This document shows positions 18,698-24,683 of a stretch of DNA of 33,023 nucleotides, in pieces (the stretch's first letter is position 1; every line of letters starts with the position of its first letter). The notes under the pieces are model-generated. The model searched no databases, was not told where the DNA came from, and worked only from the letters and a program-made list of their open reading frames with translations. Made by a program: the position numbers and the translations under genes. Source of the DNA: Acidovorax sp. A1169 (GTDB lineage: Bacteria; Pseudomonadota; Gammaproteobacteria; Burkholderiales; Burkholderiaceae_C); contig NZ_JAUZDX010000033.1 of NCBI RefSeq assembly GCF_030704685.1, forward strand, positions 1 through 33,023. Direction: 5' to 3'.

Positions 18698-19189
18698 TTA
18701 CATATCACCATGGACTGGTGCAATGCCCCAGCGGGCCAGCGCCGCGTCGTCGCTCACGCGCGCATCGACCCAGCGCGCACCCGCAGGGGTGACTTCCTTC
18801 TTCCAGAACGGCGCCTGGGTCTTGAGGTAGTCCATCAGAAACTCGCAGGCCTCGAAACTCTGGCCCCGGTGGGCGCTGGTCACCGCCACCAGCACGATCT
18901 GGTCGAGCGGCTGCAGCAGCCCCACGCGGTGGATCACGCGCACGCCAGAGAGCTCGAAGCGCCCGAAGGCCGCATCCATCATCGCGGCAATGGACTTCTC
19001 GGTCATGCCCGGGTAGTGCTCCAGCTCCAGGGAGGCCACGTCGTCCCCGTCGTTGCGGTCGCGCACAGTGCCCACGAAGGCGCACACCGCGCCCACGCGG
19101 CGGTCTTGGCGGCGCAACGCGGCGACTTCGGTGGACAGGTCGAAGTCCGCCGTCTGGATGGAGACACTGCCTGCCGGGCGGGTGGTCAT
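18698..19189 (-). CDS. moaE: Molybdopterin synthase catalytic subunit MoaE
   Basis: The 163-residue MoaE forms a heterotetramer with MoaD and inserts two sulfurs into precursor Z to make molybdopterin. The family core is clear: GAVCAFVGTVRDRNDG (33-48) and LELEHYPGM (54-62). HRVGLLQPLDQIVLVAVTSAHR follows, and the active-site segment YLKTQAPFWKKE carries K123 and K130, equivalent to catalytic K119 and K126 in E. coli. The ATG at 19189 overlaps the stop of the 76-residue gene upstream in an ATGA arrangement, so its translation is probably coupled. Its MoaD partner is encoded 3.3 kb away on the same strand, beyond a block of plus-strand genes. Confidence 0.95.
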   Translation of the reverse strand: MTTRPAGSVSIQTADFDLSTEVAALRRQDRRVGAVCAFVGTVRDRNDGDDVASLELEHYPGMTEKSIAAMMDAAFGRFELSGVRVIHRVGLLQPLDQIVLVAVTSAHRGQSFEACEFLMDYLKTQAPFWKKEVTPAGARWVDARVSDDAALARWGIAPVHGDM

Positions 19190-19416
19190 GGAGAGCGGTG
19201 CAGGCGGGGGGCAGCCAGCAGGGCGCGCTCCTCTTCCAGCACTTTTTCCAGTTGCACGAGCGCGGGGGTGCGTGGCAGCTTGGCCACCAGGGCCTGCAAA
19301 CGCGTGACATCGGTCACCGTCGGGGCCACTTTGACCTGCGCAATGGCCGCAGGGTGGTTGCCGGACTGGATCAACGCCAGTACCTTCGTGGGCCATTCAC
19401 TCTTGGGTTTTGCCAT
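19186..19416 (-). CDS. Unknown 76-residue protein translationally coupled to moaE
   Basis: The small, cytoplasmic-looking protein starts MAKPKSEWPTKVLALIQSGN and is otherwise helical and charged (TRLQALVAKL, VQLEKVLEEERALL). I recognise no domain. The sequence pattern (a conserved WP, a repeated hydrophobic/charged period and a predicted C-terminal helix) looks like a genuine protein and not a shadow frame. Its TGA stop shares bases with the moaE ATG (ATGA at 19189-19186), the tightest kind of coupling. A promoter is not obvious, although AATAAC lies 6 bases before the ATG. The 63-base gap to the divergent gene at 19480 contains nothing else. Context suggests a link to molybdenum-cofactor synthesis, but that is inference. 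Confidence 0.7.
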   Translation of the reverse strand: MAKPKSEWPTKVLALIQSGNHPAAIAQVKVAPTVTDVTRLQALVAKLPRTPALVQLEKVLEEERALLAAPRLHRSP

Positions 19417-19479
19417 GGAGTTGTTATTTCTGAAAAATGAAGTCGATTGTCTGTAGCATCCGGCAGAACTGTACCCCCC

Positions 19480-19734
19480 ATGGCCACACAAACCATCACC
19501 ACCGAAAAATACAAGCTCTACCCGTCGCCGCGCAACCGCAGCAAGGATATCTTCGCGCACGAGGTGTTCGTGCCCTACCCCTATGCCCTGGTGGATCTGG
19601 ACAGCATGGATCTGATGGGCCAGTCCACGCTGTTCGCTGCCTGCCGGCTGTCGGACATGAAGATGGGCCAGGTGGTGACCTTCGAGCTGGATGCGGACCG
19701 CGCGAAGTTCGAGCGGCTGTTCACCCCCGACTGA
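19480..19734 (+). CDS. Conserved hypothetical protein, 84 residues
   Basis: The protein starts MATQTITTEKYKLYPSPRNR and includes DIFAHEVFVPYPYALVDLDS and a charged C-terminus (VVTFELDADRAKFERLF). There is no signal peptide or membrane helix, and it reads as a small alpha/beta fold with two predicted strands. I do not recognise a family. ATG 19480 is used; an in-frame TTG at 19447 would add 11 residues without a ribosome site. No Shine-Dalgarno precedes the ATG. It is divergent from the moaE operon and 87 bases ahead of the acyltransferase gene, whose leader holds its own -10-like box and hairpins. Confidence 0.6.
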   Translation: MATQTITTEKYKLYPSPRNRSKDIFAHEVFVPYPYALVDLDSMDLMGQSTLFAACRLSDMKMGQVVTFELDADRAKFERLFTPD

Positions 19735-19752
19735 GGGCCCGGCCAAGTCGCC

Positions 19753-19808
19753 AATAATGCGTGTGGTGCCGCCGGACCGGCCGCGCCACACACCGTCCTC
19801 GCAAGGAC
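19753..19808 (+). promoter_or_regulatory. Structured leader of the acyltransferase gene
   Basis: AATAAT (19753-19758) is a one-mismatch -10 box. It is followed by a near-perfect palindrome at 19761-19791: 15-base arms around a single central A, with one mismatch and one G-T pair. Then GTCCT-cgca-AGGAC (19795-19808) forms a hairpin whose 3' arm holds the only Shine-Dalgarno-like sequence (AAGGA) before the ATG at 19822. No convincing -35 box was seen. Confidence 0.45.
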
Positions 19809-19821
19809 ATTTCACTCCAGC

Positions 19822-20949
19822 ATGAAATTTTCAGACATCACGCAGCGCCTGCAATCGGTAGAACACGACAACAACATCGACGTTCTGCGCGCCTGCGCCA
19901 TCCTCTCGGTGGCGCTGCACCATTTATCGGTCTACGCCGGCATCCCGGTGCCGCTGTTCGGCCCCGATGGCGGCGGCATCGGCGTGCAGCTTTTTTTCCT
20001 GATCTCGGGCTACCTCATCATCCAGAGCGCCGAGCGCAACTCCCTGGGCGACTATGCCAAGGCACGGTTCTTTCGCATCTTCCCGGTGTACTGGGTGGCC
20101 CTGGTGGGCATTGTGCTGGTCGAGATGGCGCTGGTCCCCGGGTTCCGGCAGCTGGTAGTCAACGACTATCCGCATTTCCTGCTCAACCTGCTCAACCTGC
20201 AGCAGCTGTCCGTGCGCAGCAGCCTGTACTTCGACCGCGTGCACGTGGGCTGGACGCTCACGGTGGAGCTGTTCTGGTACGCCATCGTGCTGGTACTGGC
20301 CCTGGTGGCGCACCGCGTGCGCTGGCGGCATTTCTGGCTGGGCGTGCTGGTCCTGTCCACCCTGCTGTCCATCGCCTGGATCAAGACGGCCAACACCGGT
20401 GCGCTCGACTTCCTGTACCTGGCCCAGGCGCGCAACGCCGGGGTGGAGTTCACGCCCCTGCTGCAGCATGTGCTGATCAAGTCCAACATCGTGGGCTATC
20501 TGTACTTCTTCGTGCTGGGCGCCGTGCTCTACCGGTACGAGCGGGTGCTCAAGCGCATCCCCAGCAGCGTCCTGTGGCCGGTGGCACTGCTGCTGATCTT
20601 GCTGTGGTCTCAGTGGCAGGTCGTCGTGGGGTTGGCGCCGCAGCCGCTGGCAGCTGTGGGCCTGGCCTGCGTGTTCATCCTGTTCCTCAAGCTGCCGCCC
20701 ATAAAGGACATGCTGGTGCGCTACATCGGCAAGATTTCCTATTCGCTGTACCTCGTGCATGCCAAGGTGATGGTCGTGGTCTATGCCCACCTGCAATGGT
20801 CGGGCGCGGGCGCCCACCTCACCGTCGTCATTGCCACCTTGCTGCTGGCCACTGCGCTGTACTACACCGTAGAGCAGCCCATGATCGATTACGGCAAGCG
20901 CTTTCGCAGCAAGAACCGCAGCAGCGTGCCGAACAGCGCCGCAGCCTGA
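19822..20949 (+). CDS. Acyltransferase 3 family membrane protein (OafA/WecH-like)
   Basis: The 375-residue polytopic inner-membrane protein belongs to the acyltransferase-3 family, which O-acylates sugars of lipopolysaccharide, capsule or glycans. Family motifs are at the N-terminus: NIDVLRACAILSVALHHLS (catalytic His in the first membrane helix), GGIGVQLFFLISGYLI, and KARFFRIFPVYW. About ten hydrophobic helices follow, then LSVRSSLYFDRVHVGWTLTVELFWY and a typical C-terminal IGKISYSLYLVHAKVM. There is no SGNH esterase domain attached. The acceptor is not deducible, since no glycosyltransferase genes adjoin it. The only ribosome-site candidate (AAGGA, 19803-19807) lies 14 bases ahead of the ATG and inside a hairpin. 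Confidence 0.9.
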   Translation: MKFSDITQRLQSVEHDNNIDVLRACAILSVALHHLSVYAGIPVPLFGPDGGGIGVQLFFLISGYLIIQSAERNSLGDYAKARFFRIFPVYWVALVGIVLVEMALVPGFRQLVVNDYPHFLLNLLNLQQLSVRSSLYFDRVHVGWTLTVELFWYAIVLVLALVAHRVRWRHFWLGVLVLSTLLSIAWIKTANTGALDFLYLAQARNAGVEFTPLLQHVLIKSNIVGYLYFFVLGAVLYRYERVLKRIPSSVLWPVALLLILLWSQWQVVVGLAPQPLAAVGLACVFILFLKLPPIKDMLVRYIGKISYSLYLVHAKVMVVVYAHLQWSGAGAHLTVVIATLLLATALYYTVEQPMIDYGKRFRSKNRSSVPNSAAA

Positions 20950-20981
20950 CCCTTCCCTTGCCATTTCGACCTGCCTGCGCC

Positions 20982-21323
20982 ATGCACGACGACGACAACC
21001 AGATCCACGTTCCCACGTCCTTCATGGCCGTGTACAGCGACGCCCGCCAGCGCCTGCGCGAGCCGGCAAGCGTGGTGCGCACGCGCTACGAGCTGTGCGA
21101 AGACCTGGCCGGGCACCTGGTGGAGCATGCGCAGACGCTCTACCACGTGCAGGCGCCTTCCGAAACCGAGATCCTGCGGCGCATCCATGCCGGGCTGTGC
21201 ACCGCCGAATCCGGCGTCTGCATACCCGAGGCCACCTGGATCGTGACGCGTCTGGCCGAGTTGCTGGCATGGCAGTGCCCCGAACTGGTCGCCCCCGTGG
21301 AGCCGGCGCCCGAGCAGGGCTGA
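20982..21323 (+). CDS. Conserved hypothetical protein, 113 residues
   Basis: The protein begins MHDDDNQIHVPTSFMAVYSD and contains RYELCEDLAGHLVEHAQTLY, ILRRIHAGL and WIVTRLAELLAWQCPEL. I recall similar short proteins in many Burkholderiales, sometimes labelled ATPase with chaperone activity, but I see no nucleotide-binding motif here to support that name. It is predicted all-helical and cytoplasmic. It starts 32 bases after the acyltransferase stop, so cotranscription is likely. No ribosome site is obvious. Its 3' end abuts the leader of the dapA-like gene, whose -10 box begins 12 bases after this stop. Confidence 0.65.
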   Translation: MHDDDNQIHVPTSFMAVYSDARQRLREPASVVRTRYELCEDLAGHLVEHAQTLYHVQAPSETEILRRIHAGLCTAESGVCIPEATWIVTRLAELLAWQCPELVAPVEPAPEQG

Positions 21324-21335
21324 CGCGCTCCCCGC

Positions 21336-21341
21336 TATACT
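21336..21341 (+). promoter_or_regulatory. -10 box of the dapA-like gene leader
   Basis: TATACT differs from the consensus TATAAT at one position. It lies 7 bases before the ATG of a short reading frame, so the transcript could begin at or next to that ATG. No good -35 hexamer is found 16-18 bases upstream. Confidence 0.5.
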
Positions 21342-21348
21342 GCTCGCC

Positions 21349-21438
21349 ATGACCACCCACTGCACCCTGGCCCTGAACACCGCACCTGCGGTGGCCGTGC
21401 CGTGCGTGGTCAAAGCCAAAAAACCAGAGCTCATCTGA
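21349..21438 (+). CDS. Candidate 29-residue leader peptide with terminal lysine cluster
   Basis: ATG 21349 to TGA 21438 would encode 29 residues beginning MTTHCTLALN and ending VVKAKKPELI, with three lysines in four positions (codons AAA GCC AAA AAA). The codon choice (AAA, CCA) is unusual for this G+C-rich region. The last codons (21424-21432) form the 5' arm of a hairpin that competes with the nested structure downstream. There is no Shine-Dalgarno; the -10 box 7 bases upstream suggests a leaderless start. The lysine cluster ahead of a dapA-like gene hints at ribosome-mediated attenuation, but expression is unproven. Confidence 0.4.
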   Translation: MTTHCTLALNTAPAVAVPCVVKAKKPELI

Positions 21439-21500
21439 CCGGAGCTGTGGTTCCGTCCGGATGAGCGACGGAACCCCTGGCAGAAAGACAGCTCCCTTTT
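21424..21500 (+). promoter_or_regulatory. Candidate attenuator: nested hairpin with competing alternative pairing
   Basis: An inner hairpin pairs GGTTCCGTC (21449-21457) with GACGGAACC (21467-21475), 9 perfect pairs. An outer stem pairs GGAGCTGT (21441-21448) with ACAGCTCC (21488-21495), 8 perfect pairs, and is followed by CTTTT. Alternatively CCAGAGCTC (21424-21432) pairs with GAGCTGTGG (21442-21450), 8 of 9, using the same bases as the outer stem. The stop codon of the short reading frame lies in the loop of this alternative. Confidence 0.5.
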
Positions 21501-21520
21501 CCCTTCCCCCTTTCTTTCCC
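21492..21520 (+). other. 29-base pure pyrimidine tract in the dapA-like leader
   Basis: All 29 bases are C or T on the plus strand. It follows directly from the 3' arm of the outer attenuator stem. C-rich, G-free RNA of this kind is typical of Rho loading sites; it could also act as an imperfect U-run for the hairpin before it. Confidence 0.55.
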
Positions 21521-21583
21521 GGTATTCCGCGCGCGCAGCCTGGCGGTTCTTCCCTTGGTCGAACCCTGAAAGGATGTTTTCGC

Positions 21584-22489
21584 ATGTCCCCCCTGCCGAT
21601 TGCCACTGCGGCTGTAGCTGCTGCAGCCAAGCACCCCACCAGCCCCGTCTTCAGTGGTCTTTGGATCGCCCTGGTCACGCCGTTCAAGGACGGCGCGGTG
21701 GACCACCCTGCCCTCGCCGCCCTGACAGCCCGGCTGCGTGCCGAAGGCGTCTCGGGCTTCGTGGCCTGCGGCTCTACCGGGGAGGCCGCAGCTCTGGACA
21801 AGACCGAGCAGTTGCAGGTGCTGGAAACCACGCTCGAAGCCGCCCGCGACCTGCCCGTGGTGATGGGAGTCTCGGGCTACCACCAGGGCCAGGTACTGGA
21901 CCAGGTGCAGGCACTGGCGTGCTACTCGCTGGCGGGCCTGCTGGTGTCCGCGCCCCATTACATCCGCCCGTCGCAAGAAGGCCTGCAGCACTGGTTCCGC
22001 GCCATCGCCGACGCCAGCACTGTACCCGTGGTCATCTACGACATACCGTACCGCACGAGCGCCACACTCACCCCCGAGACGCTGCTGGCACTGGCGGCAC
22101 ACCCACGCATCCAGGCCATCAAGGACTGCGGCGGCAGCACTGCCAAGACGCAAGCCCTGATCGCGGATGGCCGCCTTCAGGTGCTGACGGGCGAAGACGC
22201 GCAAATCTTCAATACGCTGGCGCTGGGCGGCGCGGGCGCCATCTCTGCCTGCGCGCACTGGCAGACACCACAGTTTGTGGAGCTGGTGGGCTTGCTGCGC
22301 GGGGGCGATCTGTCCCAGGCCCGCCGCGCATGGCAGGCCCTGCAACCCTGGATCGAGGCTTGCTTTGCCGAACCCAACCCTGCCCCGCTCAAGGCCATGC
22401 TCGCGCACGCCGGAGAGATGCGCAATGAACTGCGCGCCCCCATGATGGTGGCCTCGCAAGACCTGGTGCAACGCCTGCGCGCCCTCTAG
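21584..22489 (+). CDS. DapA-family class I aldolase (dihydrodipicolinate synthase-like paralogue)
   Basis: The 301-residue protein has a (beta/alpha)8 barrel of the DHDPS/N-acetylneuraminate lyase family, which condenses or cleaves pyruvate and an aldehyde through a lysine Schiff base. The lysine is K180 (IQAIKDCGG), with catalytic Y152 (VVIYDIPYRTSA), R157 and T65 in CGSTGEAAAL. True DapA usually reads GTTGES and YNVPxRTG, so the variants here (S for the first T, YDIPYRT, KDCGG) suggest a paralogue, possibly with another substrate. ATG 21584 has a strong AAAGGA (21569-21574); an in-frame ATG at 21461 lies inside a hairpin loop and is not used. A Lys-rich leader frame and attenuator-like structure precede it. 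It converges on moaD with a 27-base gap. Confidence 0.88.
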   Translation: MSPLPIATAAVAAAAKHPTSPVFSGLWIALVTPFKDGAVDHPALAALTARLRAEGVSGFVACGSTGEAAALDKTEQLQVLETTLEAARDLPVVMGVSGYHQGQVLDQVQALACYSLAGLLVSAPHYIRPSQEGLQHWFRAIADASTVPVVIYDIPYRTSATLTPETLLALAAHPRIQAIKDCGGSTAKTQALIADGRLQVLTGEDAQIFNTLALGGAGAISACAHWQTPQFVELVGLLRGGDLSQARRAWQALQPWIEACFAEPNPAPLKAMLAHAGEMRNELRAPMMVASQDLVQRLRAL

Positions 22490-22516
22490 TCGGGACGCAG
22501 TGCGCGACAGACAGGT

Positions 22517-22768
22517 TCAGCCTCCCGTGACCGGGGGGAAGAACGCCACCTCGGCGCCCTCGTGCAGGGCGGCGGTCTCGCCGCTCATCACCTGGTCCAG
22601 CGCCATGCGCACGGCTCGGCCCCGGGCCAGGCTCGCAGCGTGGGCACCGCCGCGCGCGATCAGCTCGTCGCGCAATTCGCCCAGGGTGGCGGCAGCGGTG
22701 ACGACCGCTTCGCTGCCCTGGCCGATGGCCTCGCGGATGGAGGCGAAGTAGCGCACGGTGACCTTCAT
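22517..22768 (-). CDS. moaD: Molybdopterin synthase sulfur-carrier subunit MoaD
   Basis: The 83-residue ubiquitin-like protein ends in the Gly-Gly (PPVTGG) that is adenylated by MoeB and thiocarboxylated before sulfur transfer in the MoaE complex. It shows the usual beginning MKVTVRYFASIREAIG, RMALDQVM in the middle and EVAFFPPVTGG at the end. Its ATG at 22768 overlaps the moeA stop as ATGA, so it is translated as the third gene of mobB-moeA-moaD. moaE, which normally follows directly, is displaced by 3.3 kb. Confidence 0.96.
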   Translation of the reverse strand: MKVTVRYFASIREAIGQGSEAVVTAAATLGELRDELIARGGAHAASLARGRAVRMALDQVMSGETAALHEGAEVAFFPPVTGG

Positions 22769-24000
22769 CCCAGCAGCTCCGCAAAGGCGATGAACTGCAC
22801 CGTATCGCCGGGCGCAATGGTCTGGCCGGCAGGGTTGTCCACCACGCCGTCGCCCCAGGCGGCCGAGGTGAGCACGCCCGAGCTTTGGTTGGCAAACAGA
22901 TCGAGCCCACCCGCCGCGTTGTGCCGCACGCGCAGGAACTCGCGGCGCTTGTCGGCCCGGGGCCAGGCGAAATGCGCCGTGGCCGGCAGCGCGCGCGGGG
23001 CCACGGCCTGCACGCCCTGCAGCCGCAGCACGAAGGGCCGCACCAGCAGCGCGAAGGTCAGGAAGCTGGACACCGGGTTGCCGGGCAGCCCCATGAAGTG
23101 GGCGCTGCCGATGCGCCCGTAGGCAAAGGGCTTGCCCGGCTTCATGGCGATCTGCCAGAGATCGAGCGTTCCCAGCGATTCCACGGCGGGCTTGATGTGG
23201 TCCTCTTCACCCACGGACACACCGCCGCTGGTGAGGATCAAGTCATGGGCTTCGCTCGCACACTGCAGCGCCTCGATGGTCGCATCGCGCCGGTCGGGCA
23301 CGATGCCCAGGTCGGTCACCTCGCAGCCCAGGCGCAGCAGCATGGCGCGCAGGAAGAAGCGGTTGCTGTTGTAGATGGCGCCCGGGCGCATCTGTTCGGG
23401 CGGCACATCCCCCGGCATGACCAGTTCGTCGCCGGTGGAGAACAGCGCCACGCGCGGGCGGCGTGCCACCTGCAGTTGGTGCAGTCCGATGCTCGCCGCC
23501 AGGCCCAGTTCCGCCGGCGTCAGCCGCATGCCGGCGGACAGCACCACCGCGCCGCGGGTGATGTCCTCGCCGGCACGGCGTATCCACTGGCCGGCAGCCG
23601 GCACGGCATTGATCCGCACCTTACCGTCATCCAGGGCTTCGCAGTCCTCCTGCATCAGCACCGCATCGGCGCCGTCGGGAATCGGAGCCCCCGTGAAGAT
23701 GCGCGCGGCCGTACCCGGCTGCAAAGGCGCCCCCGCACTGCCGGCGGCGATGCGCTGCGACACGGGCAGCACCGTGCCGGCCGCTGCCACATCGGAGCGG
23801 CACACGGCATAGCCGTCCATGGAGCTGTTGTCGCTCGGCGGCACCTGCAGGGACGAGATGGCGTCCTGGGCCAGCACGCGGCCGTCGGCATCGAAGGTGG
23901 TGACCGTATCGGTGCCTGCCAGCGGGGTGGCGCGCTCCAGCAGCTCGGCCAGCGCGTCGGCCAGAGATTTGAGGGGCTTGAAAGCTGTGAGGGGTCTCAT
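22765..24000 (-). CDS. moeA: Molybdopterin molybdenumtransferase MoeA
   Basis: The 411-residue MoeA inserts molybdate into adenylated molybdopterin. Conserved features are GRVLAQDAISSLQVPP (40-55), the active-site SSMDGYAV with D62 (equivalent to D59 in E. coli), TGAPIPDGADAVLMQED (103-119), the molybdopterin-binding TSGGVSVGEEDHI (257-269) and GLPGNPVSSF (304-313). Domain order and length are normal. The ATG at 24000 overlaps the mobB stop (ATGA), and its own stop overlaps the moaD start in the same way, a strongly coupled cofactor operon. An open frame upstream of 24000 merely runs through mobB and is not coding. Confidence 0.97.
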   Translation of the reverse strand: MRPLTAFKPLKSLADALAELLERATPLAGTDTVTTFDADGRVLAQDAISSLQVPPSDNSSMDGYAVCRSDVAAAGTVLPVSQRIAAGSAGAPLQPGTAARIFTGAPIPDGADAVLMQEDCEALDDGKVRINAVPAAGQWIRRAGEDITRGAVVLSAGMRLTPAELGLAASIGLHQLQVARRPRVALFSTGDELVMPGDVPPEQMRPGAIYNSNRFFLRAMLLRLGCEVTDLGIVPDRRDATIEALQCASEAHDLILTSGGVSVGEEDHIKPAVESLGTLDLWQIAMKPGKPFAYGRIGSAHFMGLPGNPVSSFLTFALLVRPFVLRLQGVQAVAPRALPATAHFAWPRADKRREFLRVRHNAAGGLDLFANQSSGVLTSAAWGDGVVDNPAGQTIAPGDTVQFIAFAELLG

Positions 24001-24542
24001 TGGTGCAGGTCCCAGTCGTACTCGAAACGCTCGGCATAGTGCAGCAGCCAATCCACGACCTGCGCAGGGTCGTTCAGGTCGAGCAGGGGCAGGCCCGTGG
24101 GCACCGGCAACTGCCCCGGGGCATCGGTGGCCACGGCCGCCACGAAATCGTCTTCGGCATAGCGCACGGGTTTGGGGGCCTGGCCGGCCTCGGGGGCGCG
24201 CCAGACCTCGACCTTGAGCAGGTCGCTGTCCTTGAAGCCTTCCACCAGCACCCAGTCCACGCCCTGGTACAACTCGGCCAGCAGGTGGTGCACGGTGAGC
24301 TCGGCAGGCCGCTCGAACTCGCGCACCAGCGCCAGGCGCCGGTCGGAGGCGGCCACCACCTCGAAGGCACCGGCCTCGCGGTGGCGCCAGGTGTCCTTGC
24401 CCACGTGGTCGATGTCGAAACTGTGGTGCGCGTGCTTGACCACCGAGACGCGCAGGCCGCGCAGCCGCATCTCGGGAATGAGCTGCTCGACCAGCGTGGT
24501 CTTGCCGCTGCCGGAGAACCCTGCAAAACCTACAACCTTCAT
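23997..24542 (-). CDS. mobB: Molybdopterin-guanine dinucleotide biosynthesis protein MobB
   Basis: The 181-residue P-loop GTPase works with MobA to attach GMP to molybdopterin. The P-loop is GFSGSGKT (G8-T15) in the opening KVVGFAGFSGSGKTTLVEQ. VVKHAHHSFDIDHVGKDTWR, a family hallmark, follows, then VDWVLVEGFKDS (the Walker B/nucleotide-specificity area). ATG 24542 has AGGAG 6 bases upstream. The product would bind GTP and act in the cytoplasm. mobA is not in the window. Transcription is separate from thrC, since a terminator lies in the 141-base gap. Confidence 0.94.
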   Translation of the reverse strand: MKVVGFAGFSGSGKTTLVEQLIPEMRLRGLRVSVVKHAHHSFDIDHVGKDTWRHREAGAFEVVAASDRRLALVREFERPAELTVHHLLAELYQGVDWVLVEGFKDSDLLKVEVWRAPEAGQAPKPVRYAEDDFVAAVATDAPGQLPVPTGLPLLDLNDPAQVVDWLLHYAERFEYDWDLHQ

Positions 24543-24599
24543 CCCATGCTCCTGCACAAGGCCATGGCGCATCCATGGACCACCCAAGCTCCGTCAAAA

Positions 24600-24629
24600 G
24601 AGCGAAAGGGGCGCCACCCTGGGCGCCCC
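24600..24629 (-). terminator. Rho-independent terminator after thrC
   Basis: On the minus strand GGGGCGCC and GGCGCCCC form an 8-bp stem with a 6-base loop (24608-24629), followed by TTTCGCTCTTTT. It separates thrC from mobB. Confidence 0.75.
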
Positions 24630-24640
24630 GAATGACAACC

Positions 24641-24673
24641 CCTGCCCGGCGCGCCATGGCGCGGCTGGGCAGG
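24641..24673. repeat. Stem-loop with internal 14-base palindrome, just after thrC
   Basis: CCTGCCC (24641-24647) pairs with GGGCAGG (24667-24673), and the interior contains the perfect palindrome CGCGCCATGGCGCG (24650-24663). It starts 10 bases after the thrC stop and precedes the terminator, making tandem 3' hairpins. Confidence 0.5.
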
Positions 24674-24683
24674 CGGCACCTCC

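Noticed and set aside
19447..19479. TTG start extending the 84-residue protein
   Set aside because: The extra residues look unlike coding sequence and there is no ribosome site.
21461..21583. An upstream in-frame ATG for the dapA-like gene
   Set aside because: It lies in the loop of a perfect hairpin without a ribosome site; ATG 21584 has AAAGGA at ideal spacing and matches the family start.
21324..21583. A canonical lysine riboswitch before the dapA-like gene
   Set aside because: The region lacks the size and multi-helix core of that riboswitch; the visible structures are simple hairpins.
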